From Arthrobacter nitrophenolicus (GTDB taxonomy: Bacteria; Actinomycetota; Actinomycetes; Actinomycetales; Micrococcaceae), in contig NZ_AOFD01000005.1 of NCBI RefSeq assembly GCF_000332815.1, positions 1 to 64,000 on the forward strand: a stretch of DNA of 64,000 nt. Direction: 5' to 3'. The notes below the pieces were generated by a model. It saw only the letters and a program-made list of their open reading frames with translations. It was not told the DNA's origin and did no database searches. Made by a program: the position numbers and the translations under genes. Below, piece after piece: positions 42,885 to 51,380 of the stretch (within the stretch, counting starts at the first letter, position 1; each line of letters begins with the position of its first letter).

Positions 42885-44477
42885 TCAGTCCCCCAACGCG
42901 CCCACCAGCCGCAGCCAGTCCCGCAGCTGGTGCACATCCGCTGCCGCGCACCGGAAGCCGATGTGTCCGTCCGGCCGTACGGCCACCAGCCCTGAACCGG
43001 GGTGGCTGGTGAGCCGGTGCACGTGGAGCAGCGGGGCCTGCCGGGCGTCCGCAGCGGTGACTGCGGCCGCAACGTCCGGGCCGGCGTCGCGCTCCAGGAA
43101 GATATGGATGCCGGGCACGGCGGTCAGCCCGTGCAGGCGGACCTTCCGGCCGTCCACTGTCGCGGGCCCGTCCGGCAGCCGGTCCCCCGGCCTCGGCCAG
43201 CTGCCGGCCCGCGGTGTGCCGTCCACGGAAATGGGACTGCGCCGGTACCGGACGAAGGGCTGCGCCAGCAGCCTGATCCCTTTCGAGGTGAGCCAGCGCC
43301 GGCGGAGCACCAGCGGAAGTAGCGGCGCACAGAGCGGCAGCAGTGCGCGGATGGCCCGGGCGGCAGGATGCGGTGACGCCTCCCCGAAGAAGATGACGTG
43401 CGTCAGGGCAAGCACCCGCCTCGCGGCGAGCCGGCGTTCCTGCCCATAGGACCCGAGCAGCTCGGGCAGTTGCCGTCCGGCCTGGGCGACGAACCCCAGC
43501 CGCCAGCCGAGGCTGAGCGCGTCCAGGATTCCGTTGTTCATGCCCTGGCCGCCGGCGGGAGAATGCGCGTGCGCGGCGTCGCCGGCCAGGAAGACGGTGG
43601 TGCTGCCGAACGTGCCGGCAATGCGGTGCTGCAGCGGGACCTGGGCGGACCAGCGCACCTCCCTCACCGCGGCCTCCAGTCCGGACGCACGGACCAGGCG
43701 CACCACCTCCTCCGCCGGAACGGGCGGTCCGAGCTGCCCGTAGTGCGCGCCCGGCTGCGGTGCTGCCGGCCTTGTGGCCAGCATCCGCCACGAGGCGCCC
43801 TCGCCCAGCGCAAACAGGAAGGCCAGCCCGGCCGTCCCGACGGCGGCGTGCAGCAGCCCCGGGTCCAGGGACCCGTCCAGCTCCAGGTCGGCCAGGACCG
43901 CCTCCACCGGGTACGGCCCGCCCCGCCAGCGGGCCCCCAGGACGCCGCGGACGGTGCTGGACTGCCCGTCACACCCGGCCAGGAACCGGCACCGGTGCTG
44001 CTCCAGCCCGCGGGCGGTGTGGAGCTCCGCACGGAGAAGTCCGTCCGCAGCTTCCGGTTCCAGCCTGCGGAACTCGACGCCCCAGTCCACGGGGACCCCA
44101 CGTTTCCGAAGCGCCTGCCAGAGCACGTCCTCGACGTCGGCCTGCCGGACCAGGGTCAGGTGCGGAAAGGCGGTGTCCGGAAGGTCGGCGCGGCCGAGCC
44201 TGGCGGCCACCACCTTGCGGCCCAGGTGGATGTGGGCTTCCGGAGCCGTATCCGCCCGGTCCAGCAGCTCGTCGGTGACGCCCAGGGGGCGGAGGCCTTC
44301 AAGCGCCCGGGCATGGAGCATCATCGCCCGGGACGGGCGGATCCGATCCGCGCGGCGGTCAACCACGCGGACCGTGGCGCCATGCGCGTGGGCCTGCAGG
44401 GCTGCGGTGAGGCCGGCGGGACCGGCCCCTACCACCAAGACGTCGGTGGCCGCCGTCGTACCTGCCCCCGCTGTCAC
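42885..44477 (-). CDS. FAD-dependent aromatic monooxygenase-like protein
   Basis: Class A flavin monooxygenase of about 530 residues, the size of rifampicin or pentachlorophenol hydroxylase-type enzymes. N-terminal VLVVGAGPAGLTAALQAHAHG, RPSRAMMLHARALEGLRPLG, the DG motif LAGCDGQSSTVRGVLG, and TVFLAGDAAHAHSPAGGQGMNNGILDALSLGWRLG are present, followed by the thioredoxin-like C-terminal domain of this subclass. The GTG at 44477 overlaps the upstream stop (GTGA); another GTG at 44498 is possible. Substrate unknown. Confidence 0.8.
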   Translation of the reverse strand: MTAGAGTTAATDVLVVGAGPAGLTAALQAHAHGATVRVVDRRADRIRPSRAMMLHARALEGLRPLGVTDELLDRADTAPEAHIHLGRKVVAARLGRADLPDTAFPHLTLVRQADVEDVLWQALRKRGVPVDWGVEFRRLEPEAADGLLRAELHTARGLEQHRCRFLAGCDGQSSTVRGVLGARWRGGPYPVEAVLADLELDGSLDPGLLHAAVGTAGLAFLFALGEGASWRMLATRPAAPQPGAHYGQLGPPVPAEEVVRLVRASGLEAAVREVRWSAQVPLQHRIAGTFGSTTVFLAGDAAHAHSPAGGQGMNNGILDALSLGWRLGFVAQAGRQLPELLGSYGQERRLAARRVLALTHVIFFGEASPHPAARAIRALLPLCAPLLPLVLRRRWLTSKGIRLLAQPFVRYRRSPISVDGTPRAGSWPRPGDRLPDGPATVDGRKVRLHGLTAVPGIHIFLERDAGPDVAAAVTAADARQAPLLHVHRLTSHPGSGLVAVRPDGHIGFRCAAADVHQLRDWLRLVGALGD

Positions 44478-45037
44478 GCCTGGCTGAGAAGCCGCCACCA
44501 GGCCCGGTCACCTTCCGCCGCCGCCATCCGGGCAGGATCGGCGAGCACCTCGTCCCGGCGCAGGCCGGGCAGCACCTTGTAGCTGATGGACCCGGGAACA
44601 CTCACAAGCTCGAGGACGCGCCACAGGGCAGCCGCATAGTCGTGGGCCCGCGCCGCACCGTCCCATTCATAGAGGCCGCGGTAGGCGCCATTGGTATCGT
44701 GCGCGCACCACAGCTTGGACACGAACCCCGGGAACCCGACGAAGAGCGGGGTGTTGAGCAGGCTTTCAGCCTCGAAGAACCGGTGCGCCTTGCCCCGCAC
44801 CAGCCGGAGCTTGAAGGCGACCACCAGGACGCAGGGCTCGGCGGGTGAGATCCGGTCGACGGCGGTCTCCCGGTAGACCCGTGCCGTGCTGCCGTCCGCG
44901 AAGCGGAGCACCCGGCCCACGTTGTTCCTGGGCAGATGCACCTGGCTCCGGGCCAGCATCACGCAGGTTTTTCCCACGCAGCGGGCCACCGCCCGCCACG
45001 CTGCGGCCCGCGGTGCGGGCCCTGAATCAAAGGACAT
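44474..45037 (-). CDS. Hypothetical protein coupled to a flavin monooxygenase
   Basis: Unrecognised 187-residue protein. It has a strand-rich middle (RVLRFADGSTARVYRETAV, then CVLVVAFKLRLVRGKAHRFF) and conserved-looking aromatic segments (LLNTPLFVGFPGFVSKLWCAHD, YRGLYEWDGAARAHDYAAALW), suggesting a small-ligand-binding or monooxygenase-like fold. AAGGGAGAC precedes the ATG. It is translationally coupled (GTGA) to the monooxygenase gene, so it may act on the same substrate or product. No family is known to me. Confidence 0.65.
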   Translation of the reverse strand: MSFDSGPAPRAAAWRAVARCVGKTCVMLARSQVHLPRNNVGRVLRFADGSTARVYRETAVDRISPAEPCVLVVAFKLRLVRGKAHRFFEAESLLNTPLFVGFPGFVSKLWCAHDTNGAYRGLYEWDGAARAHDYAAALWRVLELVSVPGSISYKVLPGLRRDEVLADPARMAAAEGDRAWWRLLSQA

Positions 45038-45205
45038 GGTTGTCTCCCTTTCGCGGACTGGCGCTGTCCTTCCACTGCCGGGAAACGCACGCCCGATCCC
45101 AGAGTCTTTGGCCCCTTCCAGCCGGCTTGGGAAGGCACGACGGCGGTTCTCCCCCGGTAGCGAACGCGCCCTGCCCTTGGCGGGGACGGTGGCTATATTG
45201 AAGGC

Positions 45206-47443
45206 ATGACCTCCACTCCGCTGCAGGATTCCGCCACCACGCCCGCGTCCGCCGCCACCCCGCCCGTGGCCAAGAAGGTCCCCCTGGAGCGGACACACCA
45301 CGGGGACACCTTCGTGGACAACTACGAGTGGCTGCGGGACAAGGAGTCCGCCGAGGTGGTGGAGCACCTGAAGGCCGAGAACGCCTACCAGGAAGCGGTG
45401 ACGGCGCACCAGGAGCCGCTGCGCGAGGCCATCTTCCAGGAGATCAAGGGCCGCACGCAGGAAACCGACCTCTCCGTTCCGCACCGCAAGGACGGCTGGT
45501 GGTACTACAGCCGCTCCGTGGAGGGCAAGGAATACGGCATCCAGTGCCGGGTCAAGGCCGCCGACACCGGGGACAGGACCGCCGACTGGACCCCGCCTGC
45601 CGTAGAGCCCGGCGTCGCGATCCCCGGCGAGGAAGTCCTGCTGGACGGCAACGTCGAGGCCGAGGGCAAGCCGTTCTTCTCCGTGGGCGGCTCGGCCGTG
45701 ACCGTGGACGGCAACCTCTACGCCTACGCCGTGGACAACTCCGGCGACGAGCGCTTCACCCTTCGGATCAAGGACCTCCGCACGGGCGAACTCCTGCCTG
45801 ACGTCATCGAGAACGTCTTCTACGGCGTCTCGTTCTCCCCCGACGGCGCGCGCATCTTCTACACCGTGGTGGACGATTCCTGGCGCCCGCACCAGGTGAA
45901 GGCGCACGTGCTGGGCACGCCCGTCACCGAGGACGTGGTGATCTACCAGGAGGACGACGCCGCCATGTGGCTGGGCTTTGAGCTCTCCGCAGACCGGCGC
46001 TACCTGGTGCTCGGCATCGGCTGCTCCGAATACAGCGAGACCCGGCTGCTCCGCTTCGACGACCCCTCCGAAACCGTCCGGACAGTGATCTCACGCAACG
46101 AGCGGGTCCTCTACGAGGCCGAGCCGTTCCTGCTGGACGGCCCGGACGGGCAAAAGACCGAGCGGATCCTCCTCACCCACAACCGCGGTGCCATCAACTC
46201 CATGGTCTCGCTGGCGGACCCGGCCGAGCTGGAGAAGCCGCTGGCCCAGCAGCAGTGGCAGACCGTCGTCGAACATTCCGACGACGTCCGGGTCAACGGC
46301 GCGGGCGTCACCGCCACGCACCTGATCGTATCCATCCGGAAAGACACTATTGAGCGGGTGCAGGTGATGGGCCTGGCCGGGCTGGGCACGCCGGCGCAGC
46401 AGGCCCCGGTGGAGCCGGCCTTCGACGAGGAGCTCTACACAGCGGGCGTCAGCGGATCGGACTATGAGGCCCCCGTCATCCGGCTGGGTTACACCTCCTA
46501 CTTCACGCCGTCGCGCGTCTACGACTTCGTGCTGCCCACCCCGGAGCGGCCCGCCGGCGAGCTGCTGCTGCGGAAGGAAAGCCCGGTGCTGGGCGGCTAC
46601 GACGGCAGCAACTACGTGGCCACCCGGGAATGGGCGACGGCGGCGGACGGCACCCGGATCCCGCTCTCCGTGCTGCGGCACAAGAGCATCAAGCAGGATT
46701 CGACGGCGGCGGGCCTGGTGTACGGGTACGGGTCCTACGAGCTGAGCATGGACCCGGGCTTCGGCATTGCGCGCCTTTCGCTGTTGGACCGCGGCGTGGT
46801 GTTCGTGATCGCGCACATCCGCGGCGGCGGCGAGCTGGGCCGGCACTGGTACGAGGACGGGAAGAAGCTCACCAAGAAGAACACCTTCACCGACTTCATC
46901 GCCGCCACCGACTGGCTGGCCGGCTCGGGCTGGGTGGACCCGGCGCGGATCGCGGCGCTGGGCGGATCCGCCGGCGGCCTGCTGATGGGCGCGGTGGCAA
47001 ACATGGCGCCGGAAAAGTACGCCGCCATCGTGGCGCAGGTGCCGTTCGTGGACCCGCTCACCAGCATCCTGGATCCGGACCTGCCGCTGTCCGCCCTTGA
47101 GTGGGAGGAGTGGGGCAACCCGATCACGGACCCGCAGGCGTACGAGTACATGAAGTCCTACTCCCCGTACGAGAACGTGCGGGAGGTGGCCTACCCGAAA
47201 ATCGCCGCGGTGACGTCCTTCAACGACACCCGGGTGCTGTACGTGGAGCCGGCCAAGTGGGTGCAGGAGCTGCGAAACCGGACCGCCGGATCCGAGCCCA
47301 TCCTCATGAAGATCGAGATGGATGGCGGCCACGGCGGCGCCTCCGGCCGGTACGTGCAGTGGCGCGAGCGGGCGTGGGACTACGCGTTCATCGCCGATTC
47401 CCTCGGCGCCACCGAACTGCTGCCCGGGGCGGGCCTGAAGTAG
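45206..47443 (+). CDS. S9 family prolyl oligopeptidase/oligopeptidase B
   Basis: Serine peptidase (745 residues, intact) of the S9A family. An N-terminal seven-bladed propeller (about 80-470) is followed by the alpha/beta hydrolase domain: GGYDGSNYVATREW, GLVYGYGSYELSMDPGF, HIRGGGELGRHWYEDGK, then the catalytic elbow GGSAGG (Ser588), NDTRV (Asp674) and GGHGG (His709). Cleaves short peptides after basic or proline residues. The ATG is at 45206. Monocistronic and convergent with the SRPBCC gene. Confidence 0.9.
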   Translation: MTSTPLQDSATTPASAATPPVAKKVPLERTHHGDTFVDNYEWLRDKESAEVVEHLKAENAYQEAVTAHQEPLREAIFQEIKGRTQETDLSVPHRKDGWWYYSRSVEGKEYGIQCRVKAADTGDRTADWTPPAVEPGVAIPGEEVLLDGNVEAEGKPFFSVGGSAVTVDGNLYAYAVDNSGDERFTLRIKDLRTGELLPDVIENVFYGVSFSPDGARIFYTVVDDSWRPHQVKAHVLGTPVTEDVVIYQEDDAAMWLGFELSADRRYLVLGIGCSEYSETRLLRFDDPSETVRTVISRNERVLYEAEPFLLDGPDGQKTERILLTHNRGAINSMVSLADPAELEKPLAQQQWQTVVEHSDDVRVNGAGVTATHLIVSIRKDTIERVQVMGLAGLGTPAQQAPVEPAFDEELYTAGVSGSDYEAPVIRLGYTSYFTPSRVYDFVLPTPERPAGELLLRKESPVLGGYDGSNYVATREWATAADGTRIPLSVLRHKSIKQDSTAAGLVYGYGSYELSMDPGFGIARLSLLDRGVVFVIAHIRGGGELGRHWYEDGKKLTKKNTFTDFIAATDWLAGSGWVDPARIAALGGSAGGLLMGAVANMAPEKYAAIVAQVPFVDPLTSILDPDLPLSALEWEEWGNPITDPQAYEYMKSYSPYENVREVAYPKIAAVTSFNDTRVLYVEPAKWVQELRNRTAGSEPILMKIEMDGGHGGASGRYVQWRERAWDYAFIADSLGATELLPGAGLK

Positions 47444-47444
47444 C

Positions 47445-47504
47445 ATCGACTGCTCCGTAACTGCCGTTTGGGAGGACCAAAAGGGCAGTTACGGAGCACT
47501 CGAT
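47445..47504. repeat. TGCTCCGTAA palindromic element
   Basis: Near-perfect 21-bp inverted repeat (20 of 21 positions) with an 18-base loop: the left arm begins ATCGACTGCTCCGTAACTGC at 47445, the right arm ends at 47504. It lies between two convergent genes and may terminate both. A degenerate relative is at 49676-49735. Confidence 0.75.
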
Positions 47505-47514
47505 GGGGCTGCGA

Positions 47515-47964
47515 TCAGGTCTGCGGGTGCTCCGCCAGCCACCGGGCAAGGTTCTTGAGGTTGCCACGGAGTGACCAGCCCAGGATCCTGCTCACCAGCG
47601 GGTCGGGCAGCTTGTCGAGGAATCCCAGCCCTGATCTGACCTCGATACGTTCACTAAGGCGCGTGCCGCCGTCGGCCGGTTCCAGGTTGAATGCCACAGT
47701 GAGGTCGCGCTTCCCTTCCAGCGAGCGGGACACCAGCCGCCGGGGCGGGTCGAATTCCGTGTACTCGACGGTCCAGTCGGACCGCATGCCCATATAACTG
47801 TTCGAGCCCCACCCCCGCGTTCCCAGCCCCACGGGGCCGTCGCCCACCTGCCCGGACGCGGTAACGAACCGGTCATAGGCCGCGAGGTTCTCGAACTTCG
47901 ACAGGAAATCAAAGACCTCCTGTGGAGGCCGGGCAACGACGATGTTTTCTTCCACTACAGGCAC
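47515..47964 (-). CDS. SRPBCC-family protein
   Basis: START-like (SRPBCC) ligand-binding protein of 149 residues: the N-terminal VEENIVVARPPQEVFDFLSKFENLAAYDRF, central strands (YMGMRSDWTVEYTEFDPPRRLVSRSLEG) and long C-terminal helix (PDPLVSRILGWSLRGNLKNLARWL) form the helix-grip fold. Ligand unknown. Follows no clear operon; opposite in direction to the S9 peptidase. Confidence 0.82.
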   Translation of the reverse strand: MPVVEENIVVARPPQEVFDFLSKFENLAAYDRFVTASGQVGDGPVGLGTRGWGSNSYMGMRSDWTVEYTEFDPPRRLVSRSLEGKRDLTVAFNLEPADGGTRLSERIEVRSGLGFLDKLPDPLVSRILGWSLRGNLKNLARWLAEHPQT

Positions 47965-48123
47965 GGGGTTCTCCTCTGAGGGACGCCTGTTGCCGGCGGC
48001 CCGGCCGGTAGGAATGCAGGCACAGCGACAGCTTGGACCTGCCTCCAGTTCCTGTCAACGGCCGCTGCAGGGCGGTCTGTCGGATGCATGCACCGCCCTG
48101 TGGCGGCGGCCCGGCCGGAACGC

Positions 48124-48138
48124 TACCTTATGAAGGTA
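48124..48138. promoter_or_regulatory. Palindrome upstream of the DUF2945 gene
   Basis: Perfect TACCTT-ATG-AAGGTA palindrome 76 bases before the DUF2945 start, in the 249-bp gap between the SRPBCC and DUF2945 genes. A possible operator; the regulator is unknown. Confidence 0.35.
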
Positions 48139-48213
48139 ACCGTGCTTACCATTAGCGTCCGGCCACCGGCGCCTGGAGCGCCAGCCTCCGCCAGATCCAC
48201 CGAAGGAGAACAC

Positions 48214-48420
48214 ATGTCATTGAGCAAGGGAACATCCGTGGAGTGGAACACATCGCAGGGCAAGACGCACGGCAAGATCATCGAGAAGAAAACCAGCGAC
48301 TTCGAGCTGGACGGCCACACGCACCGCGCCAGCGAGGACGAGCCGCAGTACGTGGTGGAATCGGCCAAGACAGGTGCCCGGGCTGCACACAAGGCCTCCG
48401 CCCTGACGGAGAAGAAGTAG
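48214..48420 (+). CDS. DUF2945-domain (HVA1-like) protein
   Basis: Small protein (68 residues) of the DUF2945/hypervirulence-associated TUDOR family: GTSVEWNTSQGKTHGKIIEKKTSDFELDGHTHRAS and EPQYVVESAKTGARAAHKASAL are characteristic. The family is widespread and of unknown function. A GAAGGAGAA site precedes the ATG. Four bases separate it from the SQR-like gene, so both are probably co-transcribed. Confidence 0.82.
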   Translation: MSLSKGTSVEWNTSQGKTHGKIIEKKTSDFELDGHTHRASEDEPQYVVESAKTGARAAHKASALTEKK

Positions 48421-48424
48421 CGCC

Positions 48425-49619
48425 GTGGCCGGGCAGCACGAGGTAGTGATCATCGGCGGCGGCAACGCCGGCGTGTCCCTGGCGGCGCGCCTGGAGCGCT
48501 ACGGCGTCAAGGACGTGGCACTCATCGAGCCGAAGGACCACCACCTTTACCAGCCGCTGTTCTCGCACATCGCCGGGGGCCGGGCGTCGGCCAAGGAGGC
48601 GGTCCGCACCCAGGAGTCTGTGACCCCGAACGGTGTCACCTGGATCCGGGACAGCGCCGTGGACGTGGACGCCAACGCCAACACCGTCACGCTGGCGAAC
48701 GGGTCAACCGTGGCCTACGGGCAGCTGGTGGTGTGCCCGGGCCTGCAGTACGACTGGGACGCGGTGCCCGGACTGGCCGAGGCCGTCCACTCCCCGCACG
48801 GCGCCTCGCACTACGAGTTCGAACTGGCGCCCAAGGCCTGGACGCTCCTCAGCGGGCTGACCTCCGGGACCGCGGTGTTCACCATGCCGGCGGGGCCCAT
48901 CAAGTGCGGCGGTGCCAGCCAGAAGCCCATGTACCTGGCCTGCGACTACTGGCAGGAGCAGGGCGTCCTGGACAAGATCCGCGTGGTGATGGTCCAGCTA
49001 CCCCACCGTCTTCGGCGTGCCGGAGGTGGACCGGGAGCTGGACCGCAAGATCGCCGAGTACGGGATCGAGCTCTGGACCAACAGCGAACTGGTCTCGGTG
49101 GACGCCGCCGGCCAGACGGCCAACATCCGCAATATCGAGACCGGTGAGCAGGAGTCCCTGCACTACGACGTCCTCAACGCCGTTCCGCCGCAGTCGGCGC
49201 CCGACTGGTTGAAAGCCACCGACCTGCCGGCGGCCGGGGACAAGGGCGGATTCGTGGAGGTGGACCGGCAGACGTTGCGGCACATCCGGTACCCCAACGT
49301 GTGGGCGCTGGGGGACGCCGCCGGCACCACCAACTCCAAGTCCGGAGGTTCGCTGCGCAAGCAGACCAAGGTGCTGGCGAAGAACCTGGTGGCGGCGCGG
49401 AAGGGGAAGCCGCTGACCCGGAAGTACAACGGCTACTCGGTATGCCCGTTCACCGTCTCACGCGACACTGTGGTGTTCGCCGAGTTCGACGACCGGTACC
49501 GGCCCATGCCCACCATCCCCCGGGTGCCCACGTGGAACGAAAGCAAGCTGTCCTGGGTGGTGGACCGGGACATGTTCCCGCAGATCTACTGGAACCTGAT
49601 CCTCAAGGGCCGGGCGTAG
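48425..49619 (+). CDS. Sulfide:quinone oxidoreductase-like flavoprotein (frameshifted)
   Basis: FAD-dependent membrane-associated oxidoreductase resembling type II SQR (the group of human SQOR), which oxidises sulfide and passes electrons to quinone. FAD motif VIIGGGNAGVSLAARL, Cys in GPIKCGGASQKPMYL, GDAAGTTNSKSGG and a Cys in YNGYSVCPFTVSR are present; the C-terminal IPRVPTWNESKLSWVVDRDMFPQIYWNLILKG matches the amphipathic membrane-binding end. A frame change near 48997 (net +1) splits the gene; restored length about 397 residues. Starts with GTG. The stop is immediately followed by a GTGAGAGAGCGT repeat. Confidence 0.8.
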
Positions 49620-49663
49620 GTGAGAGAGCGTCCCGGGAAAACCCACGATAAGTGAGAGAGCGT
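49620..49663. repeat. Two 32-bp-spaced GTGAGAGAGCGT repeats
   Basis: Identical 12-bp cores at 49620-49631 and 49652-49663, each followed by CCCGGGAA; 32 bp apart. The first begins on the base after the SQR-like gene's TAG stop. Same family as the array at 33469. Confidence 0.85.
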
Positions 49664-49675
49664 CCCGGGAACCCC

Positions 49676-49735
49676 ATCGAGTGCTCCAATAATGCCGTTT
49701 TGGGCGCCGAAAACGGCACTTACGAAGCAACCGAT
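49676..49735. repeat. TGCTCC palindromic element covering the ackA 3' end
   Basis: Degenerate copy of the 47445 element: it begins ATCGAGTGCTCC, has CCGTTTT/AAAACGG inner arms and ends with CGAT. It includes the ackA stop codon (49720) and encodes the last few AckA residues. Confidence 0.65.
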
Positions 49736-50886
49736 GAGGAGACGACGGCGGCCGTCGCCTCCGCGATGGCGCGCTCCTCGTCCGTGGGAACCACCAGGAC
49801 GGGGATGGCCGACTGCGGCGTGGAAATGACGCGCGGTTCCTTGGACCGCTCGGCGTTCAGGCCGCCGTCGAGCTCCACTCCCAGGGCTCCCAGCCTGTCC
49901 GCCACCAGCGCGCGGAACTGGTGGGAGTTCTCGCCGATGCCGGCCGTGAACACGAGGGCCTTGGCTCCGCCCACCGCCACATGGTAGCCGCCGATGTACT
50001 TGGCCAGCCGGTAGGAGGTGACCGCGAGCGCCGTCGTTGCCCGCGCGTCACCGTCTTCCGAGGCCTCAACGACGGAGCGCATGTCGTTGTTGCCTGCCAG
50101 GCCCTTGAGCCCGGATTCGCGGTTCAGCATGGTGTCGATGTCCTCCGGGGTCCAGCCGGCCCGGCCCAGGAACACCAGGATGGAGGGGTCCAGGTCGCCG
50201 GAGCGGGTGCCCATCACCAGGCCCTCCAGCGGGGTGAAGCCCATGGAGGTGTCCACGGACCGGCCGCCCTGGATGGCCGTGACGGAGGCGCCGTTGCCCA
50301 GGTGGGCGATGACGCCGTCGAACTCCTCCACCGGGATGTCCAGCAAAGCAGCGGCGCGGCGCGTGACGTACTCGTGCGAGGTGCCGTGGAAGCCGTAGCG
50401 GCGGATGCCGTGGTTGGTGTAGAGCTCGTCCGGGACGGCGTACCGCCAGGCGTGCTCGGGAAGGGTGCGGTGGAAGGCAGTATCGAATACGGCCACCTGA
50501 GGCATGTCCGGCCACTTCTTGGTGATGGCCCGGATGCCCAGGACGTTGGCGGGGTTGTGCAGCGGCGCCAGCGGGTTGAGCCGCTCGATGGCGCGGGTGA
50601 TCTCGTTGTCGATCAGCACCGGCTCGGCGAACCGCTCGCCGCCGTGGACCACCCGGTGGCCCACGGCCCCCAGCTGCAGGTCGCCCAGTTCCTGGTGGAT
50701 GGCGGCGTCCACCTGCTCTAGGGCTGCTGCATGGTCCCGCGGGCCCACGATCTCGCCGTCGCCCTCTCCCCCGTTGCCCATCCCGATCTTTTCGATCAGG
50801 CCCTCCGTGAGGACGGTTCCGGCCGCGACGTCACGCACCTGGTACTTGAGCGAGGACGAGCCGGAGTTGATGACGAGGACGAGCAT
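49720..50886 (-). CDS. ackA: Acetate kinase
   Basis: Acetate kinase (388 residues), converting acetyl phosphate and ADP to acetate and ATP, or the reverse. ASKHA-fold signatures: VLVINSGSSSLKYQ, VGHRVVHGGERF, FDTAFHRTLPEHAWRYAVP, RRYGFHGTSHEYV, VIAHLGNGASVTAI and FTAGIGENS. The ATG at 50886 follows AGGAGG. Its usual partner pta is 7 kb away, separated by the sugar-acid operon, although both read leftward. The C-terminus falls inside a repeat element. Confidence 0.93.
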   Translation of the reverse strand: MLVLVINSGSSSLKYQVRDVAAGTVLTEGLIEKIGMGNGGEGDGEIVGPRDHAAALEQVDAAIHQELGDLQLGAVGHRVVHGGERFAEPVLIDNEITRAIERLNPLAPLHNPANVLGIRAITKKWPDMPQVAVFDTAFHRTLPEHAWRYAVPDELYTNHGIRRYGFHGTSHEYVTRRAAALLDIPVEEFDGVIAHLGNGASVTAIQGGRSVDTSMGFTPLEGLVMGTRSGDLDPSILVFLGRAGWTPEDIDTMLNRESGLKGLAGNNDMRSVVEASEDGDARATTALAVTSYRLAKYIGGYHVAVGGAKALVFTAGIGENSHQFRALVADRLGALGVELDGGLNAERSKEPRVISTPQSAIPVLVVPTDEERAIAEATAAVVSSSVAS

Positions 50887-51026
50887 GCGGGGCCTCCTGA
50901 GCCTTTGCGCCAGCGGTTCAGTCCCCACTATATGTGGGCCGGTTCCGGGAGCGGATTCCTTGCGGATCGGGCCTGGCTGTGCCTACAGTCGGCGGACAGG
51001 CTGGACCACGCCGAGAGGACATTCCA

Positions 51027-51314
51027 ATGACGAACGAGCCCACTTCGATCGACGAGAACGACCCCACCAACACCGGATCCAGCAGCACCGCGCCGCTCCA
51101 CACCGGCGCCGGTTCCGGCACCAAGGACCCCACCGGCGTCGAGGGCGCCAATCCCGCACTGGACGATACTGGCAACCCCAAGGCCGGCGAGACGGGCGAG
51201 GCGCCGCAGCCGCCCGAGAACCCGGAGAGCCTGGACCTGACGCCGCAGGGCCTGTCGGATGAGCCCGCCAAGGAAGAGGACAAGGAAAGCCTGGCCAAGC
51301 CGGACAACAGCTGA
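51027..51314 (+). CDS. Acidic disordered hypothetical protein
   Basis: Unrecognised 95-residue protein, rich in Glu, Asp, Pro, Thr and Gly with no hydrophobic core, so probably unstructured. GAGAGGAC before the ATG supports translation. A 19-bp hairpin terminator follows. It faces the sugar-acid operon tail to tail. No function suggested. Confidence 0.6.
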   Translation: MTNEPTSIDENDPTNTGSSSTAPLHTGAGSGTKDPTGVEGANPALDDTGNPKAGETGEAPQPPENPESLDLTPQGLSDEPAKEEDKESLAKPDNS

Positions 51315-51324
51315 CCACAGCGGA

Positions 51325-51367
51325 AAGGACGACGTCGGCACCCATGGTGGGTGCCGGCGTCGTCCTT
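51325..51367. terminator. Bidirectional terminator
   Basis: 19-bp stem with one G-T wobble: AAGGACGACGTCGGCACCC (51325-51343) with GGGTGCCGGCGTCGTCCTT (51349-51367), 5-base loop. Lies between the convergent acidic-protein gene and the XylX-like gene. Confidence 0.8.
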
Positions 51368-51380
51368 CGTTAATAAACGC

